The notes beneath the pieces are model-generated. The model was not told where the DNA came from. It searched no databases and saw nothing but the letters and a program-made list of their open reading frames with translations. The translations under genes were made by a program, and so were the position numbers. DNA of 64,000 nucleotides from Enterobacter wuhouensis (lineage in GTDB: Bacteria; Pseudomonadota; Gammaproteobacteria; Enterobacterales; Enterobacteriaceae), in the NCBI RefSeq assembly GCF_004331265.1, contig NZ_SJOO01000009.1, positions 62,001-126,000 of the forward strand, given 5' to 3'. Position 1 is the first letter of the stretch, and each line of letters starts with the position of its first letter. Shown here in pieces: positions 1-7,840 of this stretch.

Positions 1-338
1 CCAACTTTGGCGCGTTTGTGGATATCGGCGTGCATCAGGACGGTCTGGTGCATATTTCCTCCCTGGCCGACAAGTTCGTTGAAGACCCGCACACCGTGGT
101 CAAGGCGGGCGACATCGTGAAGGTCAAAGTGCTGGAAGTGGATCTGCAGCGCAAGCGTATCGCTTTAACCATGCGTCTCGACGAGCAGCCCGGCGAAACC
201 AACGCGCGCCGCGGCGGCGGTCGCGAGCAGCAGCGTCCCGCTGCGAAGGCCGCGAAGCCGCGCGGACGTGAGGCCCAGCCGGCGGGCAACAGCGCGATGA
301 TGGATGCGCTGGCGGCGGCAATGGGTAAGAAACGCTAA
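1..338 (+). CDS. yhgF: Tex/YhgF RNA-binding protein, C-terminal fragment
   Basis: The reading frame is open from the first base of the window and ends at 338, so only the last ~112 residues are seen. The fragment begins inside an S1 RNA-binding domain: NFGAFVDIGVHQDGLVHISS, then the typical GDIVKVKVLEVD and RKRIALTMR strands. A basic, low-complexity tail rich in Arg, Gly and Ala follows and ends GKKR. This matches the C-terminus of Tex (YhgF), a conserved nucleic-acid-binding protein with an N-terminal helical region, a YqgF-like nuclease fold and a C-terminal S1 domain. Its position directly upstream of feoABC is the same as in E. coli, which supports the call. The N-terminal part lies outside the window. 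Confidence 0.93.
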   Translation, partial: NFGAFVDIGVHQDGLVHISSLADKFVEDPHTVVKAGDIVKVKVLEVDLQRKRIALTMRLDEQPGETNARRGGGREQQRPAAKAAKPRGREAQPAGNSAMMDALAAAMGKKR

Positions 339-350
339 GGTTGTTAACAC

Positions 351-431
351 CCCTCACCCTAACCCTCTCCCCAAAGGGGAGAGGGGACGATTACACCCTC
401 GCCCCTTTGGGGAGAGGGCCGGGGTGAGGGG
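351..431. repeat. Palindromic intergenic repeat, twin-hairpin form (copy 1)
   Basis: Two GC-rich hairpins, built on ccctctcccc/ggggagaggg arms, are separated by a short acgattaca spacer and bounded by ccctcaccct and ggggtgaggg. The whole unit is itself an inverted repeat. It lies just after the yhgF stop codon. Thirteen related copies are found elsewhere in the window, all between genes. Confidence 0.85.
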
Positions 432-541
432 AAATATTATTCGAAATATATGAAACCGATTGCATATCCATATTTAAACCACCAATTATCACCCCGTTAA
501 CAAATACTCCCCTTTTCGTTTTCCAGGCAATTCGGCAAATA

Positions 542-632
542 TTGAGCAAGGTCAAGCTGGCCGTAAATTAATACCGCAAACAACATTCCGTCACAGTTTT
601 ATTATTGCTGATAAAAACTATTCTCATTATCA
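542..632 (+). promoter_or_regulatory. feoABC control region: FNR site and Fur box
   Basis: An FNR-like site TTGA-N6-TCAA lies at 542-555. An AT-rich Fur-box-like sequence (about 612-632, core actattctcattatc) follows, upstream of feoA. In E. coli this operon is activated by FNR without oxygen and repressed by Fur when iron is plentiful; the sites here fit that logic. The rest of the 339-673 spacer holds the palindromic repeat and AT-rich sequence without an ORF. Exact promoter elements were not assigned. Confidence 0.65.
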
Positions 633-673
633 TCGCAGTGTAGATTATTTAACCTCTCGTGGAATCAGGCGCT

Positions 674-901
674 ATGCAATTCACTCCAGACAGTGCATGG
701 AAAATTACCGGTTTTACCCGTGAAATTAGCCCGGCCTATCGGCAGAAGCTGTTATCGCTAGGCATGCTGCCCGGCTCATCCTTTCAGGTGGTGCGCGTTG
801 CCCCGTTGGGCGACCCTGTCCATATCGAAACCCGGCGCGTTAATCTGGTACTCCGAAAAAAAGACCTCGCGTTAATTGAAGTCGAAGCCTTATCTCAATA
901 A
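674..901 (+). CDS. feoA: Ferrous iron transport protein A
   Basis: A 75-residue SH3-like cytoplasmic protein that partners the FeoB permease in Fe(II) uptake. The sequence MQFTPDSAWKITGF, then SLGMLPGSSFQVVRVAPLGDP and a basic RRVNLVLRKKDL segment, is nearly identical to E. coli FeoA. A longer reading from 659 would add five residues. I chose the ATG at 674 because it gives the family length and aligns with E. coli. It is the first gene of feoABC, 29 bases upstream of feoB. FNR and Fur sites lie upstream. Confidence 0.95.
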   Translation: MQFTPDSAWKITGFTREISPAYRQKLLSLGMLPGSSFQVVRVAPLGDPVHIETRRVNLVLRKKDLALIEVEALSQ

Positions 902-930
902 CACGCCAGCGGTTCAGTGAGTCTAAAACA

Positions 931-3249
931 ATGAAAAAATTAACTATTGGCTTAATTGGCAATCCTAATTCCGGCAAGACAACCTTATTTAATCAGCTCA
1001 CCGGCGCACGCCAGCGCGTGGGTAACTGGGCAGGCGTGACGGTTGAACGTAAAGAAGGCCAGTTCACGACGACGGACAACCAGGTCACGCTGGTCGATCT
1101 GCCCGGCACCTATTCGCTCACCACTATTTCATCCCAAACCTCTCTCGATGAGCAGATTGCCTGCCACTATATTCTGAGCGGCGACGCGGATTTATTAATT
1201 AACGTGGTCGATGCCTCTAACCTCGAGCGTAATCTCTATCTCACGCTGCAGCTGCTTGAGCTGGGTATTCCCTGCATCGTGGCGCTCAACATGCTCGACA
1301 TCGCAGAGAAGCAAAAACTGCGCATCGACGTCGACGCTCTCTCCGCTCGCCTGGGCTGTCCGGTGGTTCCGCTGGTTTCGACCCGCGCGCGCGGCATTGA
1401 TGCCCTGAAGCTGGCAATCGATCGTCACGCGGGCAATGCCGACGTTGAGCTGGTGCACTACGCGCAGCCGCTGCTGCGCGAAGCGGACAGGCTGGCGCAG
1501 GAGATGGACAAATCCATGCCCGCCAGACAGCGCCAGTGGCTCGGCCTGCAGATGCTGGAAGGTGATATCTACAGCCGCGCCTACGCGGGCGATGCGGCAG
1601 ATAAACTCGACGTTGCGCTGGCGCACCTGAGCAACGAGCTTGACGACCCCGCGCTGCACATTGCGGACGCGCGCTATCAGGCCATCGCCGCGATTTGCGA
1701 CGTGGTCAGCAACGCCCTGACGGCAGAGCCAAGCCGCTTTACCGCCGCCGTGGATAAAATTGTGCTCAACCGCTTCCTGGGACTGCCGGTGTTTTTACTG
1801 GTGATGTACCTGATGTTCCTGCTCGCCATTAACATCGGCGGCGCGCTCCAGCCTGTTTTCGACGCCGGTTCCGTGGCGATCTTCGTGCACGGCATTCAGT
1901 GGCTGGGCTACACCCTGCATTTCCCGGAATGGCTGACCATCTTCCTTGCCCAGGGCATCGGCGGCGGTATCAACACCGTGCTTCCGCTGGTGCCGCAGAT
2001 CGGCATGATGTATCTGTTCCTCTCATTCCTGGAGGACTCCGGCTACATGGCGCGCGCGGCGTTCGTGATGGACCGCCTGATGCAGGCGCTGGGGCTGCCG
2101 GGGAAATCCTTCGTGCCGCTGATTGTCGGCTTCGGCTGTAACGTGCCGTCGGTGATGGGCGCACGCACGCTGGATGCGCCGCGCGAACGCCTGATGACCA
2201 TCATGATGGCGCCGTTTATGTCCTGCGGCGCGCGTCTGGCCATCTTCGCGGTCTTTGCGGCGGCCTTCTTTGGTCAGCAGGGCGCGCTGGCGGTCTTCTC
2301 GCTGTACGTGCTGGGGATCGTGATGGCGATCCTGACCGGATTAATGCTGAAGCACACCATCATGCGCGGTGAAGCATCGCCGTTCGTGATGGAGCTGCCG
2401 GTGTATCACGTTCCGCACCTGAAGAGCCTGGCGATCCAGACCTGGCAGCGCCTGAAAGGCTTCGTTCTGCGCGCCGGTAAGGTGATTGTTATCGTCAGCA
2501 TCTTCCTGAGCGCCCTGAACAGCTTCACCCTCAGCGGCCAGGCGGCGGACAACATCAACGACTCCGCCCTCGCCTCCGTCAGCCGCGTGATTACCCCAAT
2601 CTTTAAACCGATTGGCGTGCATGAGGATAACTGGCAGGCAACCGTCGGCCTGTTCACCGGCGCGATGGCGAAAGAGGTGGTTGTCGGGACGCTGAACACG
2701 CTCTACACCGCCGAGAACATTCAGGAGCAAGACTTTAATCCGGCAGAGTTTAGCCTCGGCGACGAACTGCTGGGCGCCGTTGAAGAAACCTGGCAGAGCC
2801 TGAAAGACACCTTTAGCCTGAGCGTGCTGGCAAACCCAATCGAAGCCAGTAAAGGCGACGGCGAAATGGCGACCGGCGCAATGGGCGTAATGAGCGAGAA
2901 ATTCGGCAGCGCCTCCGCGGCCTACAGCTATCTGATCTTCGTTCTGCTCTATATCCCGTGCATCTCGGTGATGGGGGCAATTGCCCGCGAGTCCAGCCGC
3001 GGCTGGATGGGCTTCTCCATATTGTGGGGGCTGAACATCGCCTACTCGCTGTCGACGGTCTTTTACCAGACCGCTAACTTTAGCCAGCATCCGCGTTACA
3101 GCCTGGTCTGCATCCTGGCGGTGATCCTGTTCAACGTGGTTGTGATGGGCCTATTGCGCAGGGCGCGCAGCCGCGTTGATGTCAACCTGCTGGCAACGCG
3201 TAAAACGCCAACTACCTGCTGCGACAGTCCGGCTGGCGACTGTCACTGA
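931..3249 (+). CDS. feoB: Ferrous iron permease FeoB, GTPase-coupled
   Basis: A 772-residue inner-membrane Fe(II) importer. The N-terminal cytosolic G domain shows the G1 loop GNPNSGKT (10-17), the DLPG switch (56-59) and the NMLD guanine-specificity motif (120-123). A helical insertion domain follows, then a membrane region from about residue 280 with two Gate-type segments, including the conserved GFGCNVPSVMGAR and MSCGARLAIF motifs. The extreme C-terminus has a Cys-Cys pair and ends GDCH, as in enterobacterial FeoB. Length and sequence closely match E. coli FeoB (773 residues). It sits between feoA and feoC in the operon. Confidence 0.98.
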   Translation: MKKLTIGLIGNPNSGKTTLFNQLTGARQRVGNWAGVTVERKEGQFTTTDNQVTLVDLPGTYSLTTISSQTSLDEQIACHYILSGDADLLINVVDASNLERNLYLTLQLLELGIPCIVALNMLDIAEKQKLRIDVDALSARLGCPVVPLVSTRARGIDALKLAIDRHAGNADVELVHYAQPLLREADRLAQEMDKSMPARQRQWLGLQMLEGDIYSRAYAGDAADKLDVALAHLSNELDDPALHIADARYQAIAAICDVVSNALTAEPSRFTAAVDKIVLNRFLGLPVFLLVMYLMFLLAINIGGALQPVFDAGSVAIFVHGIQWLGYTLHFPEWLTIFLAQGIGGGINTVLPLVPQIGMMYLFLSFLEDSGYMARAAFVMDRLMQALGLPGKSFVPLIVGFGCNVPSVMGARTLDAPRERLMTIMMAPFMSCGARLAIFAVFAAAFFGQQGALAVFSLYVLGIVMAILTGLMLKHTIMRGEASPFVMELPVYHVPHLKSLAIQTWQRLKGFVLRAGKVIVIVSIFLSALNSFTLSGQAADNINDSALASVSRVITPIFKPIGVHEDNWQATVGLFTGAMAKEVVVGTLNTLYTAENIQEQDFNPAEFSLGDELLGAVEETWQSLKDTFSLSVLANPIEASKGDGEMATGAMGVMSEKFGSASAAYSYLIFVLLYIPCISVMGAIARESSRGWMGFSILWGLNIAYSLSTVFYQTANFSQHPRYSLVCILAVILFNVVVMGLLRRARSRVDVNLLATRKTPTTCCDSPAGDCH

Positions 3250-3260
3250 GGGGCAAACAG

Positions 3261-3497
3261 ATGGCATCGTTGATTCAGGTTCGGGATTTACTGGCGCTGC
3301 AGGGGCGAATGGAGGCAAAACAGCTCAGCCTCAGCCTGCACACGCCGCAGCCGATGATCGATGCCATGCTGGAAAGACTGGAAGCGATGGGAAAAGCCGT
3401 GCGCATTCAGGAAGAGCCCGACAGATGCCTGGCGGGAAGCTGTAAAAGCTGTCCGGAAGGTAAAGCCTGTCTCAGGGAGTGGTGGGCGCTGCGTTAA
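3261..3497 (+). CDS. feoC: FeoC, small winged-helix Fe-S protein of the feo operon
   Basis: A 78-residue protein with an N-terminal winged-helix fold and four cysteines (56, 61, 64, 70) in the pattern CLAGSCKSCPEGKAC. Such a cluster binds an oxygen-sensitive iron-sulfur centre in the Klebsiella homologue. FeoC binds FeoB and is reported to protect it from FtsH proteolysis when oxygen is absent; a transcriptional role was proposed earlier. It starts 11 bases after feoB and ends just before a strong terminator. Length equals that of E. coli FeoC. Confidence 0.93.
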   Translation: MASLIQVRDLLALQGRMEAKQLSLSLHTPQPMIDAMLERLEAMGKAVRIQEEPDRCLAGSCKSCPEGKACLREWWALR

Positions 3498-3498
3498 C

Positions 3499-3524
3499 AA
3501 AGCCGGGCAATGCAGCCCGGCTTT
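3499..3524. terminator. Bidirectional terminator after feoC
   Basis: A 10-bp perfect stem (aaagccgggc / gcccggcttt) with a six-base loop closes the feo operon. The A and T tracts on both sides also let it serve the convergent minus-strand gene that ends at 3531. Confidence 0.85.
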
Positions 3525-3530
3525 ATTGTA

Positions 3531-3800
3531 TTACTTATACACGTCCGCGGTTGCACGCACGTCTTTGGTGTATTTCTCTGCGCTGGTGATCACGTAGTAT
3601 TTCCCGCCCAGCTCATCCGCCTTCTTGGACAGCTCGCGCTTCGCGTCCATTGGCGCGGTGGTGTCAGACGTTGTGATCTCACCCACTTTGGTCAGATTCA
3701 TATCTTTGACTTTATCTTTTGCCAGCTCTTCTGCAGCAAGCGCGCCGAATGACAGTGACCCAATAACCAGAGATGTAACAATACCTGTGACAAGTTTCAT
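3531..3800 (-). CDS. YhcN/BhsA/McbA-type small periplasmic protein (DUF1471)
   Basis: An 89-residue protein with a cleavable signal peptide (basic start, hydrophobic core, AALA cleavage site near residue 22). The mature domain ends GKYYVITSAEKYTKDVRATADVYK, which is the signature of the DUF1471 family (YhcN, BhsA, McbA, YdgH). Family members are periplasmic or envelope-associated and respond to stress such as acid, peroxide or biofilm growth. The exact job of this paralogue is unknown. A good ribosome site (aaggaga) precedes the ATG. In E. coli K-12 this position holds yhgA instead, so this gene is lineage-specific here. Confidence 0.85.
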   Translation of the reverse strand: MKLVTGIVTSLVIGSLSFGALAAEELAKDKVKDMNLTKVGEITTSDTTAPMDAKRELSKKADELGGKYYVITSAEKYTKDVRATADVYK

Positions 3801-3910
3801 ACCATGACTCTCCTTAGATTGTTGTTTTGATCATCGTCTGCTCAACAACCGCAACGATATATTGAGTATTGTTGCGGTGCGTCACTTTTGCCAGGCGGGT
3901 TGGAAAATAA

Positions 3911-4684
3911 TCAGTTTAAACGTTGACTTAATGCCAACAGCGCAGAGCAAAACTCAGCCGGATGAGAGATAAACGGCGCGTGCGCCGCTTTGGCAACGAT
4001 CAGGGATTCGCTTTCGGGCCACAGCGCATCCAGCAGCGGAACCACCTTGCGCGGCACCAGCCCGTCGAGATAGCCGTAGATACGCAGGTGCGGCATCGGA
4101 AGCGAAATCAGCGGCTCACGCAGATCGGCCGTTTTCAGGATTTCAAGGCCACCGTTGAGCACCTCAACGTCCGGCATCGGCAGGGAAAGCACCGTTTGCT
4201 TCAGGGTACGCGCATCCTGGCGGGCGGTGTCGGTGCCCATCGTCTGAAGCGCCAGGAAGCGTTCTACCGTGCGCTGAAAATCTTCGCTCAGCTGCTGCTG
4301 GAAACCGGCCAGCACGTCAGGTTTGATCCCCGGCCACGCGTCCCGGGCGCTGAAACACGGCGACGAGGCCACCGTCACCAGCGCCTGCACGCGCTCGGGG
4401 TAAGCCAGGGCAATCCTGCTTGCCACCAGCCCGCCCAGGCTCCAGCCGAGCCAGATGGCATTTTTCGGCGCGGCGTCTACCACCACCTGCGCCATCTCGT
4501 CCAGCGACAGTGCGCCAAAGCCGTGGCTGCGGCCAAATCCCGGTAAATCAACCAGGTGCAGCGTAAAATGCGAGGCGAGTTCCTCGCTTATGCAATGCCA
4601 CACTTCCGCATTCAGTCCCCATCCGTGCAGCAGCACAAGATGACAATTTCCCGTCCCAACGGTCTGCCACCACAGCGTCTTCAT
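3911..4684 (-). CDS. bioH: Pimeloyl-[acyl-carrier protein] methyl ester esterase BioH
   Basis: A 257-residue alpha/beta hydrolase that removes the methyl group from pimeloyl-ACP methyl ester, ending the BioC-BioH route to the pimelate part of biotin. The nucleophile elbow is GWSLGG with Ser82. The acid lies in YLDGLVP and the histidine in KAAHAPF near the C-terminus. The HGWGLNAEVW oxyanion-hole segment is at residues 20-29. It is nearly colinear with E. coli BioH (256 residues). It is divergent from gntX, with 37 bases between start codons, as in E. coli. The biotin bio operon is not in this window. Confidence 0.97.
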   Translation of the reverse strand: MKTLWWQTVGTGNCHLVLLHGWGLNAEVWHCISEELASHFTLHLVDLPGFGRSHGFGALSLDEMAQVVVDAAPKNAIWLGWSLGGLVASRIALAYPERVQALVTVASSPCFSARDAWPGIKPDVLAGFQQQLSEDFQRTVERFLALQTMGTDTARQDARTLKQTVLSLPMPDVEVLNGGLEILKTADLREPLISLPMPHLRIYGYLDGLVPRKVVPLLDALWPESESLIVAKAAHAPFISHPAEFCSALLALSQRLN

Positions 4685-4721
4685 CAGTTACTGTTCTCTT
4701 TTCAAAACATGGAGGTTACAC

Positions 4722-5405
4722 ATGCTAACAGTGCCCGGCTTGTGCTGGCTATGCCGAATGCCGCTTGCGCTGAGCGCGTGGGGGATCTGTTCAGTCTGCA
4801 CGCGCTCGCTGAAATGTCGTATCAACCGGTGTCCGCAGTGCGGTTTACCCGCCGTCAATCGGCTGCTTCCCTGCGGCCGCTGCCTGAAAAAATCGCCGCC
4901 CTGGCGTGCGCTGGTGGCGGTTGATGATTATGTTCCGCCGCTAAGCGGTCTTATTCTCAGGCTGAAGTTTTCCGGCCAGTGCGTTCTGGCGCAGCCGCTT
5001 GCCCGCCTGCTGCTGCTGGCAATTTTGCAGGCCCGACGGACCCGCGCCCTGCCCCGCGTCGACACGATCGTGAATGTCCCGCTCTACCACCGCCGACAGT
5101 GGCGGCGCGGCTTTAACCAGAGTGACCTGCTCTGCCGCCCGCTTGCCCGCTGGCTCGGCTGCCGTTATGCGCCCTCAGCCCTGACGCGCGTTCACGCGAC
5201 GGCGATACAGCATCAGCTGAACGCCCGGCTGCGCAAAAGAAACCTGCGAAACGCCTTTCGCCTTGAATTGCCGGTCAACGGCCTCCATATCGCGATTGTG
5301 GATGATGTCGTCACGACGGGCAGTACCGTGGCTGAACTTTCCCGACTGCTTTTGCGAAGCGGCGCGGCGTCGGTTCAGGTATGGTGTCTGTGCCGTACCT
5401 TGTAG
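4722..5405 (+). CDS. gntX: GntX/ComF-family phosphoribosyltransferase-like protein
   Basis: A 227-residue protein whose N-terminus carries four CxxC pairs (Cys8/11, 23/26, 37/40, 51/54), which probably bind zinc. The C-terminal half is a phosphoribosyltransferase fold with the PRPP motif VDDVVTTGST (about 193-202). It is the ComF/GntX/YhgH family: ComF acts in DNA uptake in competent bacteria, and in E. coli the homologue is linked to use of DNA as a nutrient. The name gntX comes from an older link to gluconate growth that its sequence does not explain. Length and start match E. coli exactly. Confidence 0.92.
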   Translation: MLTVPGLCWLCRMPLALSAWGICSVCTRSLKCRINRCPQCGLPAVNRLLPCGRCLKKSPPWRALVAVDDYVPPLSGLILRLKFSGQCVLAQPLARLLLLAILQARRTRALPRVDTIVNVPLYHRRQWRRGFNQSDLLCRPLARWLGCRYAPSALTRVHATAIQHQLNARLRKRNLRNAFRLELPVNGLHIAIVDDVVTTGSTVAELSRLLLRSGAASVQVWCLCRTL

Positions 5406-5428
5406 CCCTTCTTCAATGGGCGTATGAT
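5400..5428 (+). promoter_or_regulatory. Probable nfuA promoter
   Basis: A TTGTAG -35 (5400-5405) and TATGAT -10 (5423-5428), 17 bp apart, overlap the end of gntX and lie about 40 bases before the nfuA ATG. It is judged by eye only. Confidence 0.45.
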
Positions 5429-5466
5429 TATACCCAGGTAATTTAGTCAACTATTAGGCCAAAGCT

Positions 5467-6042
5467 ATGATCCGTATTTCCGATTCTGCACAAGCGCACT
5501 TTGCCAAACTGCTGGCAAATCAGGAAGAAGGGACGCAGATCCGCGTGTTTGTGATCAATCCAGGCACTCCGAATGCAGAATGTGGTGTCTCGTATTGTCC
5601 TCCGGACGCTGTGGAAGCAACTGACACTGCCCTTAAATTTGAACAGCTCACCGCTTACGTCGACGAGCTGAGCGCGCCGTATCTTGACGATGCGGAGATC
5701 GACTTCGTCACCGATCAGCTGGGTTCTCAGCTGACCCTGAAAGCGCCGAACGCGAAAATGCGTAAAGTCTCCGACGATGCCCCGCTGATGGAGCGCGTTG
5801 AGTATCTGCTGCAATCCCAGATCAACCCACAGCTGGCGGGCCACGGCGGTCGCGTTTCCCTAATGGAAATCACGGAAGACGGTCTGGCGATCCTGCAGTT
5901 CGGCGGCGGCTGTAACGGTTGCTCCATGGTCGACGTGACCCTGAAAGAAGGGATCGAGAAGCAGCTGCTGAACGAATTCCCGGAACTGAAAGGCGTGCGC
6001 GATCTGACCGAGCACCAGCGCGGCGAGCACTCTTACTACTAA
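5467..6042 (+). CDS. nfuA: Fe-S cluster carrier protein NfuA
   Basis: A 191-residue cytoplasmic protein that carries and delivers [4Fe-4S] clusters, including to LipA, and supports growth under oxidative stress or iron limitation. The N-terminal half is a degenerate A-type (IscA-like) domain. The C-terminal half is a Nfu domain with the cluster-binding pair Cys149/Cys152 in GGGCNGCSMVD. Length equals E. coli NfuA. It follows gntX by 61 bases and is closed by a strong terminator at 6156-6183. Confidence 0.97.
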   Translation: MIRISDSAQAHFAKLLANQEEGTQIRVFVINPGTPNAECGVSYCPPDAVEATDTALKFEQLTAYVDELSAPYLDDAEIDFVTDQLGSQLTLKAPNAKMRKVSDDAPLMERVEYLLQSQINPQLAGHGGRVSLMEITEDGLAILQFGGGCNGCSMVDVTLKEGIEKQLLNEFPELKGVRDLTEHQRGEHSYY

Positions 6043-6060
6043 TTCAGTCCCCCGTTTGTA

Positions 6061-6092
6061 CCGCCCGGTGGCGCTGCGCTTACCGGGCCTAC
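6061..6092. repeat. REP-type palindrome after nfuA
   Basis: An imperfect inverted repeat (ccgcccggtggcgc...ttaccgggcctac) of the enterobacterial REP/PU type, transcribed but not translated, just downstream of nfuA. Confidence 0.75.
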
Positions 6093-6108
6093 AAAAATAG
6101 TGCGGTCT

Positions 6109-6147
6109 GATGCCCTCACCCCGGCCCTCTCCCACGGGAGAGGGTGA
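6109..6147. repeat. Palindromic intergenic repeat (copy 2)
   Basis: Single-hairpin form: gatgccctcaccccggccc leading into a ccctctccc/gggagaggg stem. It sits between nfuA and its terminator. Confidence 0.8.
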
Positions 6148-6155
6148 AAACATTA

Positions 6156-6183
6156 AAAACGGTAACCTCGTGGTTACCGTTTT
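6156..6183 (+). terminator. nfuA terminator
   Basis: A perfect 12-bp stem (aaaacggtaacc / ggttaccgtttt) with a tcgt loop and a T-rich end. Confidence 0.85.
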
Positions 6184-6262
6184 GCGTTTACCTCTCCCTC
6201 TATATGTTGACCTGCGTCTCATAATTCAAATTTTGCCTCCTTGGGTGATTCTCAATCACCGC

Positions 6263-6418
6263 ATGTTACCCGTATCATTCTCGTGGGCACTCAACACCCT
6301 TATAACAGCCGACTAAACTTAATGGTTTCGCCGGCATCAGTATGAGTGCCGTTAACGCTCTGTTCCCAGTTGGGACAACCGGAATTTGTCGTTGAAACAA
6401 TGACGTTACCCATAACAA
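6263..6418 (+). promoter_or_regulatory. gntT control region with two GntR operators
   Basis: Two GntR-like operators are visible: atgttacccgtatcatt (6263-6279) and acgttacccataacaa (within 6401-6418), the second just before the gntT start. GntR of E. coli represses gntT through two such sites and is released by gluconate. A perfect palindrome ggtgatt-ctc-aatcacc (6244-6260) lies just upstream. It resembles a CRP site but has a spacing of seven rather than six. The rest of this 395-base spacer holds a REP, a repeat copy and a terminator. Confidence 0.7.
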
Positions 6419-6437
6419 TTCAAAGGCCAGGTAAATC

Positions 6438-7754
6438 ATGCCATTAGTCATCGTCGCTATCGGTGTTGTGTTATTACTGCTCTTGATGATCCGCTTCAAG
6501 CTGAACGGGTTTATCGCTCTGGTTCTGGTGGCACTTGCAGTCGGTCTGATGCAGGGTATGCCGCTGGTTAAGGTTATTAGCTCCATCAAGGCCGGCGTCG
6601 GCGGTACGCTCGGCAGCCTGGCGCTGATCATGGGCTTCGGCGCCATGCTCGGCAAAATGCTGGCGGACTGCGGTGGCGCGCAGCGTATTGCCACCACCCT
6701 GATTGCCAAATTCGGTAAACAGCACATTCAGTGGGCCGTGGTGTTAACCGGTTTTACCGTCGGTTTCGCGCTGTTCTATGAAGTGGGCTTCGTGCTGATG
6801 CTGCCGCTGGTGTTCACCATCGCGGCTGCGGCAAATATCCCGCTGCTGTATGTCGGTGTGCCAATGGCTGCGGCGCTGTCCGTGACCCACGGCTTCCTGC
6901 CGCCGCACCCGGGTCCAACCGCTATCGCCACCATCTTCCACGCGGATATGGGTAAAACCCTGCTGTTCGGTACGATTCTGGCAATCCCAACCGTGATTCT
7001 GGCGGGCCCGGTTTATGCGCGCTTCCTGAAAGGCATCGATAAGCCGATTCCGGAAGGTCTGTACAGCGCCAAAACCTTTACCGAAGAAGAGATGCCTGGC
7101 TTTGGCGTCAGCGTCTGGACTTCTCTGGTACCGGTGATCCTGATGGCGATGCGTGCCGTGGCGGAGATGGTTCTGCCAAAAGGTCATGCGTTCCTGGCGG
7201 TTGCCGAATTCCTGGGTGACCCGGTAATGGCAACGCTGATTGCGGTGCTGATCGCAATGTTCACCTTCGGTCTGAACCGCGGCCGTTCAATGGATCAGAT
7301 CAACGACACGCTGACCTCCTCCATCAAAATCATTGCCATGATGCTCCTGATCATCGGCGGTGGCGGTGCGTTCAAGCAGGTTCTGGTCGACAGCGGCGTG
7401 GACAAATACATCGCTGCCATGATGCATGAAACCAACGTGTCGCCGCTCCTGATGGCCTGGTCTATTGCTGCGGTTCTGCGTATTGCGCTGGGTTCGGCGA
7501 CCGTTGCGGCGATCACCGCAGGCGGTATCGTTGCCCCGCTGATTGCGACCACGGGCGTAAGCCCTGAGCTGATGGTTATCGCCGTCGGTTCCGGCAGCGT
7601 GATTTTCTCCCACGTTAACGACCCTGGCTTCTGGCTGTTCAAGGAGTACTTCAACCTGACGATCGGTGAAACCATCAAGTCCTGGTCCGCGCTGGAAACC
7701 ATTATTTCGGTGTGCGGTCTGGTCGGGGTGCTGCTGTTGAATATGGTTGTCTGA
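6438..7754 (+). CDS. gntT: High-affinity gluconate:H+ symporter GntT
   Basis: A 438-residue inner-membrane transporter of the GntP family with about 12-14 hydrophobic segments. It imports D-gluconate, which GntK then phosphorylates. Diagnostic stretches include GFLPPHPGPTAIA, IGGGGAFKQVLVDSGV and GSVIFSHVNDPGFWLFKEYF. It is close to identical with E. coli GntT over its whole length and keeps its start. The two GntR operators upstream place it in the GntR regulon, together with gntK and gntU at 32-34 kb. Confidence 0.97.
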   Translation: MPLVIVAIGVVLLLLLMIRFKLNGFIALVLVALAVGLMQGMPLVKVISSIKAGVGGTLGSLALIMGFGAMLGKMLADCGGAQRIATTLIAKFGKQHIQWAVVLTGFTVGFALFYEVGFVLMLPLVFTIAAAANIPLLYVGVPMAAALSVTHGFLPPHPGPTAIATIFHADMGKTLLFGTILAIPTVILAGPVYARFLKGIDKPIPEGLYSAKTFTEEEMPGFGVSVWTSLVPVILMAMRAVAEMVLPKGHAFLAVAEFLGDPVMATLIAVLIAMFTFGLNRGRSMDQINDTLTSSIKIIAMMLLIIGGGGAFKQVLVDSGVDKYIAAMMHETNVSPLLMAWSIAAVLRIALGSATVAAITAGGIVAPLIATTGVSPELMVIAVGSGSVIFSHVNDPGFWLFKEYFNLTIGETIKSWSALETIISVCGLVGVLLLNMVV

Positions 7755-7762
7755 TGTAAAAA

Positions 7763-7794
7763 AGCCGGGTGGCGCTGACGCTTACCCGGCCTAC
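7763..7794. repeat. REP-type palindrome between gntT and malQ
   Basis: An inverted repeat gccgggtggcgc...ttacccggcctac lies in the convergent gntT/malQ gap, directly before a repeat copy at 7803. Confidence 0.75.
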
Positions 7795-7802
7795 ATTCGA
7801 TT

Positions 7803-7836
7803 CCCTCTCCCTCCGGGAGAGGGTGAGGGTGAGGGT
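7803..7836. repeat. Palindromic intergenic repeat (copy 3)
   Basis: A ccctctccctccgggagaggg hairpin followed by three tandem gtgagg units. It is a somewhat degenerate form of the repeat family. Confidence 0.7.
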
Positions 7837-7840
7837 GAAG

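Noticed and set aside
351..431. CRISPR array built of the ccctctccc repeats
   Set aside because: Copies are kilobases apart with unrelated sequence and genes between them; no regular spacers and no cas genes.
6244..6260. CRP site upstream of gntT
   Set aside because: The palindrome ggtgatt-ctc-aatcacc has TGA/TCA half-sites separated by 7 bases, not the 6 between TGTGA and TCACA, and lacks the outer bases. Kept only as an unexplained palindrome.
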